A DNA stretch of 21,254 nucleotides from Larix sibirica (lineage: Eukaryota; Streptophyta; Pinopsida; Pinales; Pinaceae): positions 43,102 to 64,355 of the forward strand of contig NWUY0300034821.1 in the NCBI GenBank assembly GCA_004151065.3, in the 5' to 3' direction. Shown here one piece after another: positions 1 through 9,167 of the stretch. The position numbers were made by a program, and so were the translations under genes. Within the stretch, counting starts at the first letter, position 1, and each line of letters begins with the position of its first letter. A model generated the notes under the pieces. The model worked only from the letters and a program-made list of their open reading frames with translations, searched no databases and was not told the DNA's origin.

Positions 1-1385
1 CCCCTCAAGGGGCAAATGCTAGTTTATTTGTCGTTCCAACAATGGCTTAATAAAAGGACCAATTCTTCGCAAAAATAAAAGGTAAAATACAAGAGAAAGG
101 GACTTAATCCAAAAACCAATTTCTAACTCATTTCATTATCAAGTAGTAGAATTTACAGGAGTCAAAGTAAGTTTTCATTAAAGAGTCGTAAACAAAATTC
201 AATCTTTTAATGAGGTTAGGTTTACCCTGGTGTCCTTCTAATAATAGAGTTACACGAGAGCAGATGCTCATTACGACAACATAGGACACTCTTAAATGAA
301 CTACCCACACTATTTATTGAGAAATGACTTGCATAACATACAATTAGACAATCATAATTAACACACTCGTAATGATAAATACCCTAGAAGAAGTTTCATC
401 TGCAATTCGAGAGGAAGACATCATTCCCATATGAATTACAGATTAAGTAGTCATAAGGTTAGTTGCATAACAGAAAAAGTTAAATCATAATAGGAAAATA
501 GAATACAATTGTAGTTGATATTCTTACCCTAGTTCAATATATACTTGAAAAAGATGGAGACCAAACAAGATTCCTTTCCACCAGTTGCAACCTGCAATTC
601 AAAATCTAGGAGAATAACATCATTGTTTTACTACCATTCAACTTGGTAACCTATTCAAATCACAAATATCTAAATTGTGCATTGAGGTTTCTACCTGTTC
701 AAACGACGAAACAAAAAATATATAACCCTAACTTCGAGTATCCTTCCCAAGCACGTCCTTATATCATGTCTGCTCAAAATTTGTTTGACTGGAAGAGCCA
801 ACAAAGACCCTTATTCAGTGGAATCATAACAAGTAGAGAAACATATTTCAAACATTAAGTAAGAAAAATGGTGCACTCTTACCAGTAAAGATGTATCTGA
901 GTAAAGGATGATGATCTGGGACCTTTGTAAAGCTATTTGAATTTGCAAATAAAATTCCTTGTGGTAACCAATAAACCCTCCAAAAGATTTTAACTAGAAG
1001 TAAGGATTTCCAAGAGCTAGAAGGTTAATCACGGAAACCCTCAGAGAGGGATGAAGCTAGAATATTCGTCGGCCTTATCTCTTCTACAACAAATAACTAT
1101 AAACGATGGAAAAACAACATAGCATAATAGCCATCAAAATCGAGGAGTAGTACTACCAACATAGCACTGACAACTACAAAAAACAATCATAAAAAACTAT
1201 AATGTGTAAATTATTGTATGTATGTATAAGTTATTTAATTGATCTCTTAGAGCAATTTTTTTTCATCGTTAAAATGTTTAAAATAAGTTTAAGAATTCGA
1301 TTAACTTAACTTTTTTGCGACAACAAAATTAAAATAAATATTAATTTCATTATATATACAAATTTAAATTACAGATTATAAATGT
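1..1385. other. AT-rich stretch, no gene recognised
   Basis: I see no domain, splice-linked exon series, RNA gene or long repeat here. The open frames are 60-71 codons, of mixed composition, with no motif. Positions about 1180-1400 are very AT-rich, with runs such as eight T near 1255 and seven T at about 1386. The latter may be the reversed poly(A) end of the minus-strand LINE that follows. Confidence 0.5.
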
Positions 1386-1734
1386 TTTTTTGGCATTCCA
1401 TACCATCTTTGAAAATACGATTCGCACCTTTATGTTAGTCACACCATCTCCATTACATATAGCCAACCAAGCCTAATTAGAATAGAATCAAAATATATAC
1501 TTAACATTCCTAATCCACCAATGAAAATCCATTACACTTAGCACTCTTGTATATATTAGTTGTTACGAACAACAAACAAAAACACAAAAATACCACTAAT
1601 AACAACAGTGCACAATTATTATAGAGATTTACTTTGAAATCCCTCCTTTAAAATAGATGAAGTTTAAATTATGAACATAACCATCCTCTTCCTCCCAAAT
1701 TCTCCACATCCATGATCCAAAGAAACCCCTTCGT

Positions 1735-2245
1735 TCAAGAGACCATCTACTTGAGAGTTCCTTTCCTAGTAAATGTGCTAATGAACAATAGAAGATATAA
1801 TCGTGAAAATTGTGGGAATCTCCTCAAGAATTGGGTGTAATGGAAAGTTTACACATAAATAAATCCCCTTCAATGAGCTTATTGTCAATCGAGAATCTGT
1901 AGAAAGTTGCACCCTCCAAGACCCTTTTTCTATAGCCAATATAAGTGAAAAATTCGAGGCTACAAGCTCAGCATAATCATTAGTACCTCTCCCCAATCCT
2001 ACCTTGATTTTTATCCAATAGGAATTTGACAGGTGTATTATTCCCACATCTCCACAAACATGAGGTTCCCCTTGTGCTTAGCATAATTGTTGGTACCTCT
2101 CCTTAGTATTGCCTTGAATTCTATCCAATGGGAATTTGACAAATGTATTTTTCCCCCAAGTCCACAAATCCGAGGCTCCCTTGTGCAGTGGCACCAAAAT
2201 AGAACCAAACACTTGATCTATCAATTTGTTCCTCCAGAATTAACC
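1735..2245 (-). pseudogene. LINE-B ORF2 C-terminal RNase H domain, broken
   Basis: An RNase H domain would remove the RNA strand of the RNA:DNA hybrid during reverse transcription. The minus-strand translation of 1778-2047 has the RNase H hallmarks GRGTNDYAEL (catalytic Glu) and TDSRLTI (catalytic Asp, where GDS is usual). Further left, reading HIY-stop-ERNSQVDGL, lies the last Asp. These align with GRGSNSRAEL, GDSKVII and NQRADFL of LINE-A at 8520-8790. Near 2200-2215 the first catalytic block reads YFGATAQG where FFDGAAQG is expected, so the first Asp codon appears deleted. A 110-bp tandem duplication lies inside the domain, and an in-frame TAG follows HIY. It cannot code for an active enzyme. 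Confidence 0.75.
1971..2188. repeat. 110-bp degenerate tandem duplication inside LINE-B RNase H
   Basis: The segment beginning gcataatcat at 1971 recurs as gcataattgt at 2081. Further landmarks recur at the same offset: ggaatttgac at 2021 and 2131, and tccacaaa at 2051 and 2161. The period is therefore 110 bp, with scattered substitutions and a 1-nt indel near the end. On the element's strand it duplicates the first part of the RNase H domain, including the GRGTN(N/D)YA block. Confidence 0.85.
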
Positions 2246-2410
2246 TTGGAGTCTTCTTTGTTTTTCTTGAGGAAAATTTCTAAGAACATTCATGCTTCGA
2301 GTTGCATACTGAATGATAAGTATAAACCTACCTTTAAGAAGTATGGAATTTCATGACAACCATATCCCCCTTGCCACAATTACAAGTAAGGCTTTGAGCA
2401 TTGACACTAC

Positions 2411-2805
2411 CTAATTAATTTCTCGGTTCCTAAGACTTTCCTCATTAGAAAAAACAATCCAATCCAATTTTTTTCCAACCATAGTGACCAATTCCTTGCA
2501 TACCCGGATTGAATAAAAAGAAGAGCATACTAAATGACAAATAGATCCTCCATTTTTTAAATAGAAGGGACATCTTACATAACCATACTTATTCCGTTTT
2601 GGATATGATCCCATGTAACAACTTTATTATTGAATACCAATCACGTGAAAATGTATGATTTTAATGGTCATTTGTGTTTCCACTCTTTTGTCCACCACCA
2701 CACTAAATATCCAACATCAAATCACTCACACAATGTTAAATACACAAGTTTTGGGGTATAGGAATCCCTTACCATGTTCGTAGAACATAAGAGTTCATCT
2801 TCAAC
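2411..2805 (-). pseudogene. LINE-B ORF2 zf-RVT segment, broken
   Basis: Read on the minus strand, this runs from VEDELLCSTN (at 2805-2776) through a decayed connection to TWDHIQNG (about 2600-2625). It then continues with CPFYLKNGGSICHLVCS and FYSIRVCKELV (about 2505-2575). That matches the plant LINE zf-RVT region, where LINE-C has TWDHLQ...CPLC...DHLFIRC at 16548-16653. The second Cys of the CPxC pair is Tyr here, so the zinc site is damaged. Multiple stops and frame changes are present. The reading enters from the other LINE-B fragment at 9168. Confidence 0.7.
2800..2805. repeat. Left copy of probable target-site duplication of LINE-A
   Basis: TTCAAC here matches CTCAAC at 9168-9173, directly after the A-tail of LINE-A (5 of 6 bases). 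Removing LINE-A plus one copy restores a continuous LINE-B reading frame on the minus strand (GDEDVEDELLCSTN across the junction). That is why I place the junction here. Confidence 0.6.
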
Positions 2806-2986
2806 CTTAGTAATTCTTGTGTGACTTAATTTGAGTTATGACTCTATCGTCCATTGTTATATGTGTTATAGTTGTTGGAGAGCGCGGGAGCTATGGGTTT
2901 CGACCATATATTTTTTGAACCCCACTGGTTTACTTATAAAGCTACGCTTGGTGCCTTGGCGTCTTACTGATTCTCTTTAAGCCAAG
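2806..2986 (+). other. LINE-A 5' leader
   Basis: Leader between the inferred 5' junction and the first plausible ORF1 ATG at 2987. It holds an ATG at 2893 opening a 25-codon reading frame that stops at 2968. I do not see a clear internal promoter motif. The exact 5' end depends on the short target-site duplication and could be off by a few bases. Confidence 0.45.
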
Positions 2987-4756
2987 ATGGGTTTCGGTGT
3001 TGGGGGGTTACAAGTTTTAGTTGGGGTTTTTGTGGCTGGTGCAGTTTATTATGCATTGGTTGTAGGGTAAGTTAACTGTTTGTCCATTGTTTTTTGGGTT
3101 AGATTGTTCATATACTGACAGGCCTGTCATTTCTGGGCTGTTCTTCCTGCTTTTTGTGGGATTTTGTGTGGAGGTCTTTTCCAAGCCTCTGGAACTCTAT
3201 TTGGTGCATTGTGTGGGGCCATCTTAATGATGGTGCAACCCGTGGTAGGGTCAACTGCTGGGGGTCAGTTTGTGGGGATTCACCCTGTGGATAACCCTAT
3301 ATCCACTATTAATGGGGAAGATCCTTTATTTTCATTATCTGGAGAGGAGTGACATTCGTCCGAAGAGGAATCGGTGATAACATTTACTTTGAACCTGACA
3401 TTCTTCATAAACAGGGTGGGGGCTCTTCTCGTAGCAAGGGTGCTGCTGCAAGAAAACATCGGGCACAGAAGGACCTTAATATTAGAACTGTCGATCCTGA
3501 AATGACGGTCGATAGTGATGTTCAACTTGGTAGGGTTCTCAGTCTGTCGGCCAGAGCTCTGGTTGGGAAGGTTTGTTATGCTGAAGTCAACCGAAACACT
3601 ATTCTAAGTTGGGTCCATGATTATTGGAAACCCATTCTCACCTACAGTCCCCGTGTCCACATTCTTGTAAACAACTGGGTGGTCTTCCATTTTTTGGATG
3701 ATGATCATGCCTCTTTGATCCTCGGGCAGACCTGGGTGTTTGGTAGAGGTTCTCTATGTCTTAAGTGATGGCATTCGGATTTCAATCATAGGATCGAGGT
3801 GGCTCGGACTACACATATGTGGGTTTTGTTGAAGGGTTTCCCACTTGAACTTTGGTCAAAGGCAATTTTTCCTGATCTTGCTAACCGTATAGGGAGGTTC
3901 ATATACTTTGATGACAAGTCCCTCTATCATGAAGATAAAAGGATTGCATGGGTGCTAGTGGAAATGGATACCTCTTTGGGTCTCCCATATTTTATCACAA
4001 TAAATTAGGGCTCGAAGGTTTTTAGGAAATCTCTGGATTACTAGCGGGTTCCCTTTAGGTGCCATACCTGCGGAGAGGCTGGACATTTGAAAGCAAAATG
4101 CCCTGAGAAGTTCGGGGACTCAGTTACAGTCTAGTACTAGGTTTGAAAGTTTTGCTTTGGTTTCGGCTATGGAGGTGGGAGATAATCCTACTGTTGGGAT
4201 GGAGAACGGTGCTGTTACTTCCTTGGGTAAGCACGATGCTTTATTTCCTAGTCATCTTGATTCCTTTTCGCCCCTAGAACTGGCTAAGATAAAACTTGTT
4301 GATGGGAATAATTCTGTGGAAGAAAACTCAGCCTCGACTTTGAAGGAAGGTGGGTTTTTTCCTATTAGATCGGTCCAACCTTTGAGTGGTGCTCCTGTGC
4401 TATCTCTGGACACTCAGTTGTTGGATGATGAACAAGAACTTTTGGCACATCTGGGCCAGGTTAATAATCTGGATGCCACGCATGGTGAGGGACTTTTGCG
4501 GGAGGAATGAATGATTTACTTTGGTACTTTGGATAGGTCTTCTTCTTTTTCGACTGATAACCCTATTGTCACTCTCAAGAAGAAAAATGGGGGTTGTCAG
4601 CCCAAAGATCTGGCTAGGAGGTCTGGGATGGGGAGTGATGTTTGTATTTTGGGCAGTGAGCATTTTGTTGAGGAGCGGGATGGTGTTTCTTCATCAGGTA
4701 TTTTCGATACTTTTGGGCCTCTTAGAGCGGAGCCAGCCCCATCAAAGGTCCATTAA
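2987..4756 (+). pseudogene. LINE-A ORF1: RNA-binding protein, DUF4283-like plus CCHC knuckle, broken
   Basis: ORF1 proteins of plant L1 elements bind the element RNA and act as chaperones in the ribonucleoprotein. The start is uncertain. ATG 2987 is in the frame of the open stretch ending at 3352, but TAA at 3068 and TGA near 3116 interrupt it. After a shift near 3313-3350, the next frame reads ALVGKVCYAEV and WVVFHFLDDDHASLIL, a DUF4283-like fold. TGA at 3766 follows (probably an Arg CGA in the parent), then THMWVLLKGFPLELW. TAG at 4006 and a TAG at about 4042 precede the knuckle CHTCGEAGHLKAKC (4060-4101), an intact CX2CX4HX4C. A second shift between 4101 and 4157 leads to a Ser/Leu/Glu-rich tail with TGA at 4508. 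The ORF ends at TAA 4754-4756, which overlaps the ORF2 ATG. Confidence 0.75.
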
Positions 4757-4758
4757 TG
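4754..4758 (+). other. ORF1 stop / ORF2 start overlap (TAATG)
   Basis: The last stop of the ORF1 tail frame (TAA 4754-4756) shares its final A with the ATG (4756-4758) that opens the endonuclease frame. LINE-C has the analogous arrangement ATGA at 13446-13449. This fits ORF2 translation by termination-reinitiation rather than by an independent start. Confidence 0.7.
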
Positions 4759-5973
4759 CTTCTTTTGTCTCTTAACCTGAGAGCGGTTGGGGGTGCCCCA
4801 AAATTGATAGCCCTACGAAGACTTCTGAAGATTCATGTTCTTGATATTATTTTTTTGCAAGAGACTATGACCTCTGGATACAATGCCAGGGAATTCCTTT
4901 GGCGTCTTTTACCCGATTGGGACTGTGTTGTTATTGACTCTACTGGTCTCTCCGGGGGATTGCTGGCAGCTTGGAATCCTATACTACTTTCCCTTCGCTC
5001 CTTCTATGTTAAAGGTGGCATTTTACTATTAGGGAGACACTGGGAGCTGGGATTGGCTTTAGAGTTGTTTAATTGCTATGCCCCTTTTATGGATAGACAG
5101 TCCTATTGGTGTGCTTTGGAGAAAAGCGGTTTGCTGGACTTAAAATCTTTGATCGTTGCTAGGGACACTAACCTAACTCTTAATGTTGGGGAGATTTGGG
5201 GTCAACGAGCTAGGGGGGGTCCTCTTCAGATCTGGTTTCGTAACTTTTTCTCGGCCCACAGTCTCATTGAGGTGCTGCCTAAGCCATTAGCTCCTACTTT
5301 GAGTAATGGCCAAAAGGGTGCTGATTACATTGCTAAGCGGATTGACCGTTTTCTTGTGAGCGAATCTCTGTATCAAATGGTGGACAAGTGCTCGTCGTGC
5401 ATTACTTCTGCTGGAATTTCCGACCATGAACCTATTTTTATCCGGATGCAGATTGGCCTTCCTCTTTATCGCTTCCCTTTTAAGTACTGTCATGTATGGT
5501 CTAATGAAACGACTTTCATCTCTCTGGTTCGTGAACATTGGGCTTCTTTTTGGTCCAACCCCCATGGTAGGGCGATGGTGGCACTGCCAGCTTTCCTTAG
5601 ATCCTTGAAGGCATTGGTTATCCCTTGGTTTCATAACAGGGCTATTATCCAGAAAGCTAATCTGCTACTACTAGAGGAGAAAATCCAGGACTACCATGCT
5701 GATCCATTTTTTTGTATGCTACATGATCCTGGAGGAACCATTATTCACTCTTTGGAAAATGACCGAGCTGCCATTTTACGATCGGAGGAGGAGATTATTC
5801 GGCTAAAGAGTCGTGCACTATGGATTAGTGCTGGGGATCAAAATTCTAAGTTTTTTCATAATTATGTGATTATGAGGAGAAAAGTTAATACTATTTGGGA
5901 AATTGCTGAGCCAAATGGGGATAGGGTCTCGTCTCAACCTGGTTTGGAAAGGGAGGCCAGGGATCATTTTTGA
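4756..5973 (+). pseudogene. LINE-A ORF2 part 1: APE-type endonuclease
   Basis: The endonuclease nicks the target DNA to give the primer for reverse transcription. This is a 405-codon open segment from the ATG at 4756. Motifs in order are SLNLRAVG (the substrate-contact Asn block), FLQET (catalytic Glu), NCYAP, ARDTNLTLN (in place of the usual GGDFN; Asp and Asn kept), RIDRFLVS, and ISDHEPI with the catalytic Asp-His at 5422-5427. The N-terminal endonuclease fold spans about residues 1-235, and the linker to RT follows. The catalytic set appears present, although the ARDTN and SLN variants may weaken it. The frame closes at TGA 5971-5973 because of a one-base shift in the T-run around 5966-5970. 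The next frame continues with EKLYTES. Confidence 0.85.
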
Positions 5974-7217
5974 GAAACTTTATACTGAGTCCTCTAAACT
6001 TAGTCTGTGTGCACAAATGGAGGTTCTACAATGCATGCCCTATATTTTTTTCGACGAAGATAATGATCATATTGGGATACCGGTCATCCTGGACGAGGTC
6101 GCAAATATTCTCAAGAAGATGGCTAAGGATAAAAGCCCGGGGCCTGACAGGTGGACCGTTGAGTTCTTTATTCAGTTTTTTGACTTGATGGGGAATGAAT
6201 TGGTCAAATTGGTTGAGGAGGCTCGTACATCTGGTAGGGTTTGTGGTGGCTTGAACTCGACCTTTATATCTCTTATTCCTAAGATTTTGGAGCCTCTTTC
6301 TTTCCAGGATTATCGTCTGATATCCCTATGTAACCTACTGTATAAAATCATTTCTAAGGTTATAGCGGATCGCAATCATGAAGGTCTGTCCAATGGTATT
6401 TCTTCTGAACAATTTGGCTTCCTCAAGGAGCGTTTGATTTTTGATGCCATCGGAACAGCACAGGAAACTATACATTCTGCTAAAACTAGTATTGCAACAT
6501 CTCTGGTTTTTAAACTTGATCTCGTGAAGGCTTATGACCTTGTGGATTGGTCATTCCTTCGTCTTCTTCTTCTAAATGCTGGGCTAAATCTGGGGATTAC
6601 CAACTGGATACTTGGTTGCATCTCTTTTGTCAATTTTGTTGTTCTTGTCAATGGGCAACCTACTTCTTTTTTTAAGGGTTCTCGTGGCTTGAGGCAGGGT
6701 TGTCCTTTATCACCTTTACTTTTTCTTTTTGTGATAGAGGGCCTGAGCAGACTCATACACAAGGCAAAGGCACAGGGATCGATCACTGGCATCAAGACTT
6801 CAAGGCACATTTTTATCACACACTTACTCTTCGTGGACGGTGTTTTGATCTTTGGAGCCGGCTCATTCGAGTAATGCAGTCATTATAAGGCGATTCTTGA
6901 ACTCTTCTACTCTGCTACAGGTATGATCATCATTATTCCCAAATCTTATTTCTATTATTACCAGTTGGATGATGGGATATGTGATCTTATCAGTGGTATT
7001 CTTCCCTATAGTTTAAGGCTTTGGAGGGGGGCTTCAAATATCTCGGATATTACCTCAAGCCTAATGTATACAGGGTTTCGGATTGGCACTAGATAATCGG
7101 TAAGTTTGAAAAAAAATCCATTCATGGTACTACCAGTGCTTATCTCTGGGAGGATGTTTGATTCTGCTTAACTCTGTTTTAGTAAATCTTCCCATCTACT
7201 GGTTCACTCTGGCCTAG
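5974..7217 (+). pseudogene. LINE-A ORF2 part 2: reverse transcriptase, active site altered
   Basis: The RT copies the element RNA at the nicked target. The frame from EKLYTES carries DKSPGPD, FISLIPKI, FQDYRLISLCN, ISSEQFGFL, KLDLVKAYDLVDW (first catalytic Asp kept), GLRQGCPLSPLLF, and LLFVDGVLIF at about 6827-6856. The usual FxDD box is FVDG here (GAC GGT at 6836-6841), so the second catalytic Asp of the pair is lost. TAA at 6872 interrupts the thumb. Beyond it, readings in shifted frames give FKYLGYYLKPN and DWH-stop-IIGKFEKKI, which match the conserved post-RT block of plant LINEs. A Copia or Gypsy RT is excluded by the gene order and by the absence of protease or integrase. Confidence 0.85.
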
Positions 7218-8408
7218 GTGCCATCCACGGTTTTACATCAGATTCGCAGGATCTCATACAATTTTATGTGGAATGCTTGTAACGATCGATCAGGTATGCA
7301 TTTGACCGCATGGCATGCCATTGCTCGTCCTAAGGCCGATGGCGGTTGGGGGATCAGAAATATCTATTGGGTGTATCATGCTCTTCATTTAAAAAGCTTG
7401 TGGCGTGCACTAAATAGCGAGGGCCTGTGGGATTTGGTCATCCGTAATAAATACCTTCATGGCATGTCTACCATCGAATGGTTCAGGAAATCGATTAAGA
7501 AACCTCATATTTCATCAAATGTATGGAGTGGCCTCCTTGACTCCTTTCCTATGTTCAATTTGTTCACCGGATGGCTGGTGGGGAACAGATTCCAAGTAAG
7601 AATTGGGGTCGATCCTATCTATGGATGCAACTCTGTGCTCAACTTGGCTACTGTGCAGGACTTGGCTTCCCAGGATCTTCTTATCCTCAATCAGGCAAAG
7701 AACCCTCTCTCATAGAAAATGAGCAACTACTGGGGCACGGCGGCGGAGCTCGATATCACGGGTCAGAATGGCATGGACTGGAATGCTTATGTGGCTGGTC
7801 TCTCGAGTGCGGGCATAACCCTTAACTCCCAGATGGATTGTCTCAGGTGGTCTTGGCATGACCGGGGTGGCGAGCTATCTACCCAGTGGGCGTATCTTGC
7901 TTATGCTGGTGTTCAGCCGATGGAAACTCAATTATGGTGGCACAATATTATCTGGCATTGGAATGTTCCTATTAAAATTATGTTCTTCATCTTGTTTTTA
8001 TTGAAGAATAAGGTTTTAACGATGGATAACTTCATGCGTCGGGGTGGTATGGGCCCGAATGTATTCTTGTTGTGTTTACAGGATGTCGAATCCATTGATC
8101 ACCTTTTTGTGCATTGTCCCTCTACTCTTCAGCTTTGGGACATAATCTCTCATCAGAGAAAGATAGATTTCTGCTGGAATAGGGCTACTCTAGATGACAT
8201 TTTACATCACTGGCACAATAGGCACCGGCCCAATATATCCCTCCCACTTTATTTAGTTTGGGGTATTTGTAAGTGGCAGAATCGAGTTCTTTTCGATGGC
8301 CTTGAACATCATTTTGATCGGGCCTATTTCTTCACCATGCAGGTTATTACTGATGCTGTCCCAAAAAAGATCAGTCTGAAAACTCATGCTTTAAATGTGC
8401 CTAAGCTG
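7218..8408 (+). pseudogene. LINE-A ORF2 part 3: connection and zf-RVT region
   Basis: This region joins RT to the C-terminal domain and in plant LINEs ends in a Cys/His zinc-binding segment. The frame reads HQIRRISYNFMWN, a Gly-rich GGWGIRN block, LWRALNSEGLWDLV, WRSGL-like VWSGLLDS and RIGVDPIYG. TAG at 7713-7715 interrupts, and the same frame continues with WWHNIIWHWNVPIK and LLCLQDVESIDHLFVHC. The zinc segment keeps one Cys of the CPxC pair and the His and Cys of DHLFVHC; the first Cys position appears to be Phe or Leu. Apart from the stop, the frame is open from 7218 to 8447, which is long for a dead element. Confidence 0.8.
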
Positions 8409-8873
8409 TCACACTCGAGCCCTTACGGTTTCTTTGATGGCGCGGCATAGGAGGGTAATGTTGATATTGGATGGTTACTGTTTATTGATGACAATAACTT
8501 TTATGAAATCTCTCTCGGTGGGGGGCGGGGTAGCAACTCTCGTGCGGAACTAATGGCGTTGTGGACCATTTTAACTTTTGCTTGTTCCAAGAAGCTATCT
8601 ACTCTCCAGATCCTCGGTGATTCTAAAGTGATCATTGGCTGGGCTACGGGCAATAATCTCTTAAATGTGCCTTCTCTTCACCACTGGAAGCTGCGTATAA
8701 CTCCTCTTTTGGCTCATTTCCAGGATTATTCTTTTCAGCACATCTCTCGAGCATTCAATCAACGTGCTGATTTTTTGTCTGAGCAGGGTTTAGTGTTGGA
8801 TGAGGGCCTTCTCCAGATCACTCCCTTTGTTGATAATCTTGCGGGGGAAAGTTTCCACATGCGTCTATACTAA
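8409..8873 (+). pseudogene. LINE-A ORF2 part 4: C-terminal RNase H domain
   Basis: An RNase H domain fused to the end of ORF2 is known from a subset of plant L1 elements. Visible blocks are YGFFDGAA (first Asp, about 8424-8447), GGGRGSNSRAELMAL (catalytic Glu, about 8521-8560), QILGDSKVIIGW (third acidic residue, about 8610-8640) and NQRADFLSEQG (last Asp, about 8758-8790). All four acidic positions are present. One in-frame TAG at 8448-8450 lies between the first and second blocks, where the family has Gln (FDGAAQ), so a C-to-T change in CAG explains it. The ORF ends at TAA 8871-8873. LINE-B keeps a decayed version of the same domain. Confidence 0.85.
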
Positions 8874-9167
8874 TTAGAGCATGTTTCTCTTCTTTTGTTT
8901 TTGTCTTTATTTATGTTATATTGGCTGATAGGTGGTTGGTTTATATGTTTTTGAACCTCAATGTATTACTGTTTATCCAGTTTTAATATTCAGTTGTATT
9001 GGTTCTTTTGGTCTACTTCTGTACAACTTTTGCACTGTAGGAAGGTATGTATTGTTTTGTTGGAATAGTTTGCCACTGATCCTGTCCATGGGATAAGAAC
9101 TACTTGTAAGTTCCTTTGATTCAAGTAATGAATAGCATGGGACTTTTTTTCTGTTGAAAAAAAAAAA
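8874..9167 (+). other. LINE-A 3' UTR and poly(A) tail
   Basis: Noncoding T-rich sequence follows the ORF2 stop and closes with an uninterrupted run of 11 A at 9157-9167. The A-run is followed directly by CTCAAC, the right copy of the probable target-site duplication, and then by LINE-B coding sequence on the other strand. This marks the 3' junction to the base. Confidence 0.75.

Larger units (their letters stand above)
1386..2805 (-). mobile_element. LINE-B, 3' half (zf-RVT, RNase H, 3' UTR)
   Basis: This is the downstream part of a plant L1-type LINE lying on the minus strand. Reading from 2805 leftward, it codes for the end of the RT-to-zinc-finger connection, a zf-RVT-like segment, and then a C-terminal RNase H domain. 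Noncoding sequence follows from about 1650 down. The 3' limit is uncertain. The T-run at 1386-1392 on the plus strand (a short A-run on the element's own strand) is a candidate tail. The rest of the same element lies at 9168-10345, separated by the insertion of LINE-A. Several frameshifts and stops break the reading frame. Confidence 0.75.
2806..9167 (+). mobile_element. LINE-A: near full-length plant L1-type LINE
   Basis: This is a non-LTR retrotransposon of about 6.36 kb. In order it has a 5' leader of about 180 bp, ORF1 with a DUF4283-like region and CCHC knuckle, ORF2 with APE endonuclease, RT, connection and RNase H, a 3' UTR of about 280 bp, and an 11-A tail (9157-9167). Such elements copy themselves by target-primed reverse transcription in the nucleus. 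It lies inside LINE-B in the opposite orientation. Both ORFs carry stops and frameshifts, and the RT active site is altered, so this copy is dead. It is nevertheless the least decayed of the three LINEs here, which suits its being the younger insertion. Confidence 0.85.

Noticed and set aside
643-858. 71-codon open frame on the plus strand
   Set aside because: No motif, no homology recognised, AT-rich setting and no neighbouring exon signals.
2087-2356. 89-codon plus-strand open frame
   Set aside because: It is the antisense of the LINE-B RNase H segment and its 110-bp duplication.
3062-3160. GGGTAAGT in LINE-A ORF1, a strong splice-donor match followed by a pyrimidine-rich stretch
   Set aside because: LINE ORFs are not expected to be spliced, and no clean acceptor restores the frame to the DUF4283-like part. 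Most likely chance.
5287-5634. 115-codon minus-strand open frame
   Set aside because: Antisense shadow of the LINE-A endonuclease; no motif.
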